Assembly (NCBI GenBank): GCA_016938055.1
Contig: JAFGVJ010000365.1
Span: 1-32,257, forward strand
From: Prolixibacteraceae bacterium
Lineage (GTDB): Bacteria > Bacteroidota > Bacteroidia > Bacteroidales > Prolixibacteraceae
Length of the DNA: 32,257 nucleotides
Direction: 5' to 3'
The notes under the pieces were generated by a model. That model searched no databases, was not told where the DNA came from, and saw only the letters and a program-made list of their open reading frames with translations. Positions 26,140-32,257 of the stretch are shown here, one piece after another. Each line of letters begins with the position of its first letter. The first letter of the stretch is position 1. The position numbers and the translations under genes are program-made.

Positions 26140-28476
26140 ATGGTAAAAAACCTGGTGATTGTTGAGTCTCCCGCGAAAGCAAAAACAATTGAAAAATTTT
26201 TGGGGAAGGATTTTGTGGTCAAATCTAGTTTTGGGCACATCCGCGATTTGGATAAAAAGGATTTTGGGATTGATATCGAAAACAATTTTCAACCAAATTA
26301 TATTGTATCCACCGACAAGAAAGCGGTGGTGAAGGAATTGAAATCCCTTGCAAAGGATGCCGAGATGGTTTGGCTGGCTTCCGATGAGGACCGCGAGGGA
26401 GAAGCCATAGCCTGGCACCTGATGGAAACACTGGAACTCGATCCGCAGAAAACAAAACGGATTGTGTTTCATGAAATTACTAAGAATGCCATTCTCGAAG
26501 CCATCAATCATCCGCGTCAAATTAACAAGCAGGTGGTAGATGCCCAGCAGGCACGACGTATTCTCGACCGTTTGGTCGGTTTTGAAGTGTCTCCTGTATT
26601 GTGGAAAAAAGTTAAGCCTCAGCTTTCAGCAGGCAGGGTTCAGTCTGTGGCCGTTCGCCTGATTGTGGAACGAGAAAGGGAAATACACCAGTTTGAGTCC
26701 ACTTCGGCATACAGGGTAACAGGTTTTTTCCTGGTGAAAGATGAAAACGGGAAGTTTGCCGAATTAAAAGCTGAGCTGAACCAACGTTTTGATACCCGGG
26801 ATAAAGCCAAAGCTTTTCTGGACCGTTGTACTTCGGCCAGTTTCCGTGTCGAAGATGTCACAACCAAGCCTGCCAAACGGAGTCCTGCACCACCTTTTAC
26901 CACTTCAACATTGCAGCAGGAGGCCAGTCGTAAACTGAGTTTCTCCGTTTCGCAAACCATGAGTGTTGCTCAGAAATTGTACGAAGCCGGTAAAATCACC
27001 TATATGCGTACCGACTCGGTCAATCTTTCTTCGTTAGCCATTCATACAGCCAAAGCGAAAATTGTTGAGTTGTTTGGTGAAGATTACGCTAAAACACGCC
27101 AGTACAAAACCTCTTCGAAGGGAGCCCAGGAAGCACACGAAGCCATCAGACCCACTTACATGGATCAGGAAAACATTTCGGGCACCAAACAGGAGCAACG
27201 TTTGTATGACCTGATCTGGAAACGTTCCATTGCTTCGCAAATGAGCGATGCTTTGCTGGAAAAAACCAACATCACCATACAGGTATCCACCGCACCCGAG
27301 AAATTTATTGCCAGCGGTGAAGTCATTAAATTCGAAGGTTTTCTGAAAGTGTACCTTGAATCGACCGATGACGACGACGAACAGCCAAATGGTGAATCGT
27401 TGTTGCCGCCCATTCAAGTTAATCAGCTCTTGGATTTGAATCAGATTGTTGCTGCTCAGCGGTTCAGCCAGCGTCCGGCAAGATATACCGAAGCCAGTTT
27501 GGTAAAAAAACTCGAAGAACAGGGTATCGGACGACCTTCGACATACGCACCCATCATCACCACCATTCAGAACCGTGGTTATGTTGTGAAGGAAGATCGT
27601 GCCGGTTTTGAACGCGAATTTACCACCCTGACCCTCCATAGCGGAAAAATTGTTGAAAAAGTGAATTTGGAAAATTATGGCTATGAAAAATCCAAACTTT
27701 TCCCCACCGACATTGGCATGGTGGTGACTGATTTTCTGCTGAAGAACTTCAATCCTGTGATGGATTACAATTTCACTGCCAACGTCGAAGAACAGTTCGA
27801 CTTTATTGCCGAGGGAAAAGAAGAGTGGAGCCGGATGATCGGTGATTTCTACAAACCTTTTCACCAATTGGTAGAACAAACCCTGCAAATTTCAGAAAAA
27901 GCAAATGGTGAACGTATTTTGGGCATCGATCCGGCAAGCGGGAAACAGGTTTCAGTAAAAATAGGCCGCTTTGGCCCACTGGCTCAAATTGGTGAAACCA
28001 GCGATGAAGAAGGTGCCGACAAACCAACTTTTGCCAGCTTGCAGTCTGGCATGCACATCGAAACCATCACCCTCGATGAGGCATTGAAACTTTTCAAATT
28101 ACCCCGTGAGGTAGGCGAATATGAAAGTAAAAAGGTCACAGTGGCCATTGGTCGTTTTGGCCCCTATATCAGGCACGACAACAAATTTGTTTCACTGGAG
28201 AAAAGTGATGATCCTTATACAATTATCCTCAGCAGAGCCATTGAACTTATTGAGGCCAAACGCGAAAAGGATTCCAAAGCGGTGATCAGAGTGTTTGACG
28301 AAGATCCCGATATGAAACTCCTCAACGGAAGATGGGGACCATACCTGAGCTACCAGAAGAACAATTACAAGCTTCCGAAGAACAGCCAGGCCGAGAGCCT
28401 TACTTATGCCGACTGTCAAAAAATTATTGAAGCGGGAAACAGTCCGAAAAAAGCAACAAGGAAAAAGAAAAAATAA
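26140..28476 (+). CDS. topA: Type I DNA topoisomerase TopA
   Basis: TopA relaxes negative supercoils by cutting one strand and forming a 5'-phosphotyrosine link. The 778-residue protein has the Toprim motifs VIVESPAKAKTIEKFLG (E9) and SDEDREGEA (D82, D84), and the catalytic tyrosine Y288 in TYMRTDS. KLEEQGIGRPSTYA lies in the core. Instead of the C4 zinc fingers of the E. coli enzyme, the C-terminus has three GR(F/W)GP repeats at about 609, 671 and 730, followed by a Lys-rich tail. I take the ATG at 26140, which gives the family start MVKNLVIVES; the GTG at 26119 is less likely. An intrinsic terminator follows. Confidence 0.98.
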   Translation: MVKNLVIVESPAKAKTIEKFLGKDFVVKSSFGHIRDLDKKDFGIDIENNFQPNYIVSTDKKAVVKELKSLAKDAEMVWLASDEDREGEAIAWHLMETLELDPQKTKRIVFHEITKNAILEAINHPRQINKQVVDAQQARRILDRLVGFEVSPVLWKKVKPQLSAGRVQSVAVRLIVEREREIHQFESTSAYRVTGFFLVKDENGKFAELKAELNQRFDTRDKAKAFLDRCTSASFRVEDVTTKPAKRSPAPPFTTSTLQQEASRKLSFSVSQTMSVAQKLYEAGKITYMRTDSVNLSSLAIHTAKAKIVELFGEDYAKTRQYKTSSKGAQEAHEAIRPTYMDQENISGTKQEQRLYDLIWKRSIASQMSDALLEKTNITIQVSTAPEKFIASGEVIKFEGFLKVYLESTDDDDEQPNGESLLPPIQVNQLLDLNQIVAAQRFSQRPARYTEASLVKKLEEQGIGRPSTYAPIITTIQNRGYVVKEDRAGFEREFTTLTLHSGKIVEKVNLENYGYEKSKLFPTDIGMVVTDFLLKNFNPVMDYNFTANVEEQFDFIAEGKEEWSRMIGDFYKPFHQLVEQTLQISEKANGERILGIDPASGKQVSVKIGRFGPLAQIGETSDEEGADKPTFASLQSGMHIETITLDEALKLFKLPREVGEYESKKVTVAIGRFGPYIRHDNKFVSLEKSDDPYTIILSRAIELIEAKREKDSKAVIRVFDEDPDMKLLNGRWGPYLSYQKNNYKLPKNSQAESLTYADCQKIIEAGNSPKKATRKKKK

Positions 28477-28489
28477 ATAATGTAAGAAT

Positions 28490-28522
28490 GGCAGGCCATA
28501 AGGCTTGCCTTTCTTATTTTTA
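28490..28522 (+). terminator. Intrinsic terminator after topA
   Basis: GGCAGGCC (28490-28497) pairs with GGCTTGCC (28502-28509), with one G-U pair and an ATAA loop, followed by the T-rich TTTCTTATTTTTA. It lies 13 bases after the topA stop. Confidence 0.75.
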
Positions 28523-28542
28523 GTATTATTTTCATCCTGGCA

Positions 28543-28610
28543 TATTTTTGATTGCCTGCAAACCGGAAAGGATCACTCAACAGGATCCCAAACGGTATTT
28601 TGTAGTTTTG
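28543..28610 (+). promoter_or_regulatory. Two candidate -7 boxes for the arginase-like gene
   Basis: TATTTTTG (28543-28550) and TAGTTTTG (28603-28610) both match TAnnTTTG. The first would give a leader of about 65 bases and the second one of only about 6. Neither has a clear TTG at the right spacing, so the choice is open. Confidence 0.3.
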
Positions 28611-28622
28611 ATTGGAGCATAG

Positions 28623-29813
28623 ATGTTTAAAGAGAAAATTGCCGAAACACTCCGTTTTTTTGAGCCTGTTCAACACCGGGACTTCATCGATCTGTCGTAT
28701 ATCAACGACCAGGGATCGGTGGGAAATTGGCTATGGACCAATACAATGGGTGAAACAGTACCTCCTCCTTCCAAATTTGAATTGGCGCTGATTTTCGCCG
28801 ACATCTACCTTAACCCCGATGGTCATCTGACCAACCAAAGCCCGCAACGGATCAGGGAAGAATTTTACAAATTGCGAAAACTATCGCCCGGGTTCAGGGT
28901 TGCCGATTTGGGAAACCTGAAAACAGGAAAAAGTATCCAGGAAGCCATTTTTGTGCTCGACGAAATATGCACCCGGCTTTTTGCCTTAAAAGTGAATGTT
29001 GTGGTTGTTGGAGGTTCCCAATTGCTGACGCTGGGCATGTTCAATGGTTTTAAAACCTTTGAGAACAACATCAACCTTTTGCATGTTGATGCACGGATTG
29101 ACCTGTCGGTGAATGATGAAAGCATGTCCGGAAGTCATTACCTGAATCAACTGATGGGCGAAGGTGCCCCAAATATTTACAACATCGCCTGCCTGGGCTA
29201 CCAGACATATTTCGTCGATACTCAGCAAATCAAACTTTTGAACGAAAATTATTTTGAGCATTACCGATTGGGCGATGTACGGGCAACTCCCGAAGCATTT
29301 GAACCAGTCATCCGTGATGCCGACCTGGTAAGTTTCGACATTTCGGCGGTTCGGATGAGTGAAGCACCTGCTCAGCGCCATGGTTCGCCCAATGGTTTTT
29401 TTGCTGATGAAGCCTGCCGTTTGGCGCGTTATGCAGGCATCAGTGACCGGGTTCAAGCTTTTGGGCTCTTCGAAATTGACGCGCTTTGTGATCGCGACCA
29501 GGCTACAGTAAAGCTGGCCGCACAAATGATTTGGTATTATCTCGAGGGATATATCAACCGAAAACACGATTATCCACAAGCTTCTCTGGAGGATTGTACA
29601 AAATATGCGGTACAAATAGACGAAATCGATTTTCCAATCGTTTTCTATAAAAGCAACAAATCGGGCCGATGGTGGTTAGAGGTAAAAACGCCTCAAAACC
29701 AGGAAAATAAACAGGCAACTGTGATTGTTTCCTGTCATGAAGATGACTACCGGAATGCTTGTAATAATGAGATTCCTGACCGTTGGTGGCTCAATTTTAA
29801 GAAATTAAAATGA
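28623..29813 (+). CDS. Arginase-fold (formimidoylglutamase-like) protein with lost metal ligands
   Basis: The 396-residue protein has the ureohydrolase fold: VVVVGGSQLLTLG (127-138), NLLHVDARIDL (151-161) and LVSFDISAVRM (235-245) stand at the places of GGxHS, DAHxD and DxDxxDP. Of the six usual manganese ligands, three acids remain (D156, D160, D239), while both histidines and one acid are replaced (Q133, R158, S241). Hydrolysis of guanidino groups is therefore unlikely. A C-terminal extension of about 75 residues (from 320) ends in RWWLNFKKLK. It lies between topA and the porP-gldK-gldL genes. Databases would probably label it formimidoylglutamase, which this sequence does not support. Confidence 0.88.
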   Translation: MFKEKIAETLRFFEPVQHRDFIDLSYINDQGSVGNWLWTNTMGETVPPPSKFELALIFADIYLNPDGHLTNQSPQRIREEFYKLRKLSPGFRVADLGNLKTGKSIQEAIFVLDEICTRLFALKVNVVVVGGSQLLTLGMFNGFKTFENNINLLHVDARIDLSVNDESMSGSHYLNQLMGEGAPNIYNIACLGYQTYFVDTQQIKLLNENYFEHYRLGDVRATPEAFEPVIRDADLVSFDISAVRMSEAPAQRHGSPNGFFADEACRLARYAGISDRVQAFGLFEIDALCDRDQATVKLAAQMIWYYLEGYINRKHDYPQASLEDCTKYAVQIDEIDFPIVFYKSNKSGRWWLEVKTPQNQENKQATVIVSCHEDDYRNACNNEIPDRWWLNFKKLK

Positions 29814-29823
29814 AGGTTCGTCT

Positions 29824-29850
29824 TTGGGAAAACAGAATATCTTATTTTTG
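29824..29850 (+). promoter_or_regulatory. Candidate promoter for the porP-gldK-gldL operon
   Basis: TTG at 29824-29826 and TATTTTTG (29843-29850, an exact TAnnTTTG match) are 16 bases apart, slightly short of the usual spacing. The predicted start near 29857 gives a leader of about 34 bases to the ATG at 29891. The -7 box sits in the 77-base gap after the arginase-like gene. Confidence 0.45.
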
Positions 29851-29890
29851 TTGCAGATCGATACCATTACTGAAAGGTAGAGAAGCTTTT

Positions 29891-30868
29891 ATGAAAAAAA
29901 TATTTTCTTTTTTTATTTTGTTTATATTGGTTAATTTAGCAGCTAATGCCCAAAACGAACCATTATTTAGCAATTACATGCTAATGAGGAACATAACTAA
30001 TCCTGCGATGGTAGGTGCAGGCAGCACAATTAATGCTATTTTTAACAACCGAACCATGTTTGCCGGTTTTGGTGATGGTAAACCTGTAACTTCGGTATTT
30101 GGAGTGGAAGCTCCTTTTGAAATGTTGGGTGTACGGAATGGTGCTGGTTTAACAGTGGTGAGTGATGAGATTGGGTTTTTTACCTCGGTGAAGGTTGATG
30201 CAGCATACGCCTATCATCATCAACTGGAAAGCGGTACCCTGGGGGGAGGATTTACCATGGGATTCAATAGTTTTTCACTATCTGAAGCCGATTGGAAATT
30301 TCCATCGGATGATGACCGGTTTGGTACCGCCGATGGTGATGATCTCATTCCTGATCAGTTTGAAATACTCACGTTCAGCGTCGGGCTTGGGGTTTATTAT
30401 GAAACTCCCCGGTATTACATCGGGTTTTCGGCCTCCAGAATTAACCGGGCTAACTGGGTGGATACCGGAACCGACCAGGCAGAGGTAGTTGTGGGTTATG
30501 ATATGCCTACTTACTATTTAACAGGGGCATACAATATTGAATTGCCCGATCCGTTATTTGACTTGCGGCCGTCATTTATGCTGAGAAGCGATTTTGCAGC
30601 ATACATACTTGATGTGAATGGAACGGTGTATTACCAGAAGAAATACTGGGCTGGTTTAGGATTAAGAGTATCACCTGCGAACATTGCCGCAATAACAATT
30701 TTAGGAGGCGTTCAACTCATGAATGGGTTAAACATTGGATACGCAATGGATATAAATACGAGTGCGATGATTGTGGGTGGTGCCACCTCGCACGAAGTAT
30801 TGGTAAGCTATTCGTTTAATTTGGATACGAAGCGAGACCAAAAATATAAAAGTGTCAGGTACTTGTAA
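29891..30868 (+). CDS. porP: PorP/SprF family type IX secretion system membrane protein
   Basis: PorP/SprF proteins are outer-membrane beta-barrels tied to type IX secretion and gliding. From the ATG at 29891 the protein has 325 residues with a clear signal peptide (MKKIFSFFILFILVNLAANA, cleavage before QNE). The mature start NEPLFSNYMLMRNITNPAMVGAG is characteristic of the family (motif of the type Y-x5-NPA-x-AG). Alternating beta-strand patterns run to the C-terminus (EVLVSYSFNL). A frame opening at 29810 would add an unlikely 27-residue leader that spans the -7 box. gldK follows after 18 bases, as in the P. gingivalis porPKLMN order. Confidence 0.94.
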   Translation: MKKIFSFFILFILVNLAANAQNEPLFSNYMLMRNITNPAMVGAGSTINAIFNNRTMFAGFGDGKPVTSVFGVEAPFEMLGVRNGAGLTVVSDEIGFFTSVKVDAAYAYHHQLESGTLGGGFTMGFNSFSLSEADWKFPSDDDRFGTADGDDLIPDQFEILTFSVGLGVYYETPRYYIGFSASRINRANWVDTGTDQAEVVVGYDMPTYYLTGAYNIELPDPLFDLRPSFMLRSDFAAYILDVNGTVYYQKKYWAGLGLRVSPANIAAITILGGVQLMNGLNIGYAMDINTSAMIVGGATSHEVLVSYSFNLDTKRDQKYKSVRYL

Positions 30869-30886
30869 GATTTGAATCTTATTGTT

Positions 30887-32188
30887 ATGAAAAATTATAA
30901 AATCATTTTATCGCTCCTGGTCATCTCGATGATCGCAAGTTGCAGCCAAACTGGTGAAAGTGGTGAACTGATCGGGTCTACCCGTTCAAGGGGAAGTTGG
31001 TTCGAGCCTGTTCCCTATGGCATGCAGTTCATTCGCCGTGGTTCTATCCGCATCGGGCCCAGCGATGAAGATCCAACCGGAAGTATCAGCCCTACCAGAA
31101 CCATCTCGGTAGATGCATTCTGGATGGACGATACCGAGATCACCAACAATGAATACCGCCAGTTTGTGAACTGGGTTCGTGACTCTATTGCCAGGGATCT
31201 CCTGTACAACAGTTCCAACCCCAATGCCCAATACTACGGCAACCTCGATGCCGATGGCAATTTCGTGGGGCTGAACTGGAAAGAACCCATTGACTGGAGC
31301 GATACCCTCAGCTTGGAGAGTATACTCATTCCTGCAAGCGAACGCTTCTACCGCAAGCAAGAGCTTGATGCCCGAAAACTGTTTTTCGACTATACCTGGA
31401 TCGACCTGCAAAAAGCAGCTAAACGGCAGAACAGCTACAATTACGAGACCCAAAGTTATGGAGGAGGTATTACTGACCGTTCCGATTTTATTGTTCGTGA
31501 ACGGACCCATGTTTACCCCGATACCCTTTGCTGGATCCGTGATTTCACCTATTCTTACAACGAGCCCTGGACCAGCAAGTATTTCTGGCACCCGGGTTTC
31601 GACGATTATCCTTTGGTTGGTGTGTCATGGGATCAGGCCAATGCCTTCTGCCAGTGGAGAACCAAAATGCAAAACGAATTTTTCGCAAAAGTAGGCGATG
31701 CCACAGTTCAGGATTATCGCCTGCCCACCGAATCGGAGTGGGAATATGCTGCCAGGGGAGGTTTGCAAAACTCCATGTACCCATGGGGTGGATACTATTC
31801 CCGTAATCAGTTGGGCAATTTCATGGCCAATTACAAACCCATGCGGGGTAATTATATCGAAGATGGCGGACTTGCTACCATGAAAGTGGCACATTATCCG
31901 CCAAACGACTATGGTCTGTACGATATGTCAGGTAACGTGGCCGAATGGACCAGTACTGCATTCGATCCGCTGGCCATGTCGCTGGTAAGTGAATTGAACC
32001 CCGACTTTAAATACAATGCAGCCGACAACGATCCTCCAGCATTGAAACGTAAGGTGATCCGTGGAGGCTCATGGAAAGATGTGGGTCTTTACCTCCAGGT
32101 TTCAAGCAGAACTTTTGAATACCAGGATTCAACAACTTCCTTTGTGGGATTCCGTTGTGTCCGTTCATCATTTGGAAACGATTTTTAA
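30887..32188 (+). CDS. gldK: Gliding motility/type IX secretion lipoprotein GldK (PorK)
   Basis: GldK/PorK forms the periplasmic ring of the type IX secretion system together with GldN/PorN, attached to the outer membrane. The 433-residue protein has a lipoprotein signal ending I16-A-S-C19. It has the formylglycine-generating-enzyme fold: GMQFIRRGSIRIG near the start, VGVSWDQANAFCQWR, YRLPTESEWEYAARGG, MSGNVAEWTST, RGGSW and GFRCVRS at the end. The active-site cysteine pair of true FGE enzymes is absent between RGGSW and GFRC, in line with a structural role. The ATG at 30887 is chosen; a TTG at 30872 would lengthen the signal peptide. It lies 18 bases before gldL. Confidence 0.96.
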   Translation: MKNYKIILSLLVISMIASCSQTGESGELIGSTRSRGSWFEPVPYGMQFIRRGSIRIGPSDEDPTGSISPTRTISVDAFWMDDTEITNNEYRQFVNWVRDSIARDLLYNSSNPNAQYYGNLDADGNFVGLNWKEPIDWSDTLSLESILIPASERFYRKQELDARKLFFDYTWIDLQKAAKRQNSYNYETQSYGGGITDRSDFIVRERTHVYPDTLCWIRDFTYSYNEPWTSKYFWHPGFDDYPLVGVSWDQANAFCQWRTKMQNEFFAKVGDATVQDYRLPTESEWEYAARGGLQNSMYPWGGYYSRNQLGNFMANYKPMRGNYIEDGGLATMKVAHYPPNDYGLYDMSGNVAEWTSTAFDPLAMSLVSELNPDFKYNAADNDPPALKRKVIRGGSWKDVGLYLQVSSRTFEYQDSTTSFVGFRCVRSSFGNDF

Positions 32189-32206
32189 TCAAGTAATAAT
32201 AAGCGT

Positions 32207-32257
32207 ATGAATATTGGGGATTTTTTGCGTTCAAAACGTTGGAAGCTGGTCCAGAAC
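32207..32257 (+). CDS. gldL: N-terminus of GldL (PorL), cut by the window edge
   Basis: An ATG at 32207 opens 17 codons that run off the right edge, reading MNIGDFLRSKRWKLVQN. GldL proteins begin with a similar short polar segment with SK-x-W/Y-K before the first of two membrane helices, and form the proton-driven motor with GldM. Position 18 bases after gldK is exactly where gldL is expected. The identity rests mainly on this order. Confidence 0.8.
   Translation, partial: MNIGDFLRSKRWKLVQN

Noticed and set aside
25828-26520. Minus-strand frame of 230 codons across the PBP1A-topA gap
   Set aside because: It overlaps the start of topA and both promoters, and the product is unrelated to any family I can name.
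27034-27888. Minus-strand frame of 284 codons
   Set aside because: It lies wholly inside topA on the other strand; the Phe/Gly-rich product shows no motif.
28561-28590. GGATC repeats and short inverted repeat upstream of the arginase-like gene
   Set aside because: Arms of only five or six bases with poor symmetry are expected by chance; no operator could be supported.
28986-29615. Minus-strand frame of 209 codons
   Set aside because: Antisense shadow of the arginase-like gene, without a start signal or motif.
30986-31591. Minus-strand frame of 201 codons
   Set aside because: Antisense shadow of gldK.

Overview
The window looks like a chromosomal segment of a member of the Bacteroidota, probably Bacteroidales or a close relative (the order is tentative). 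The evidence is the start of a gliding/type IX secretion operon (porP/sprF, gldK/porK, gldL/porL) at the right edge, Bacteroidota-specific genes (DUF3098, an SbsA-type Ig-like lipoprotein, YfhO), repeated TAnnTTTG promoter boxes, and A-rich ribosome-binding regions with few Shine-Dalgarno sites. No phage, IS element, CRISPR array or rRNA was seen.

Layout. 1-320: tRNA-Gly(GCC) and tRNA-Leu(TAA) on the minus strand behind a good promoter. 365-3888: mutS (-) and a divergent short-chain dehydrogenase (+). 3889-5109: a small membrane protein and a retropepsin-like protease (-), then a gene-poor stretch holding a possible 24-codon mini-gene with its own promoter and terminator. 5110-5820: comF (+). 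5886-12171: a tight minus-strand operon yfhO-ftsX-DUF3098-uppP-truB-queA. 12225-21275: nine co-directional plus-strand surface-glycan genes (flippase, FkbM methyltransferase, GT4, SAM methyltransferase, GT4, GT2, then wbpE-, wbpD- and wbpB-like nucleotide-sugar genes). 21281-25826: a PBP1A operon (-) with an Ig-like lipoprotein and a 97-residue helical protein. 26140-32257: topA, an arginase-fold protein that has lost metal ligands, porP, gldK and the first 17 codons of gldL (+).

How the parts fit. The last three glycan genes match the WbpE/WbpD/WbpB steps that make a 2,3-diacetamido uronic-acid nucleotide sugar. In Porphyromonas gingivalis this pathway supplies the sugar that links type IX secretion cargo to A-LPS. 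Here they sit about 9 kb from core type IX secretion genes, so the window may join the secretion machine to part of the machinery that makes its cargo anchor. That link is inference; the pathway's first dehydrogenase, an amidotransferase, a polymerase and a ligase are not in the window.

Other points worth checking are the arginase-like pseudoenzyme directly upstream of porP, an A10 tract just after the start codon of the retropepsin gene, an imperfect palindromic repeat inside the wbp-like operon, and a nested inverted repeat in the topA leader.
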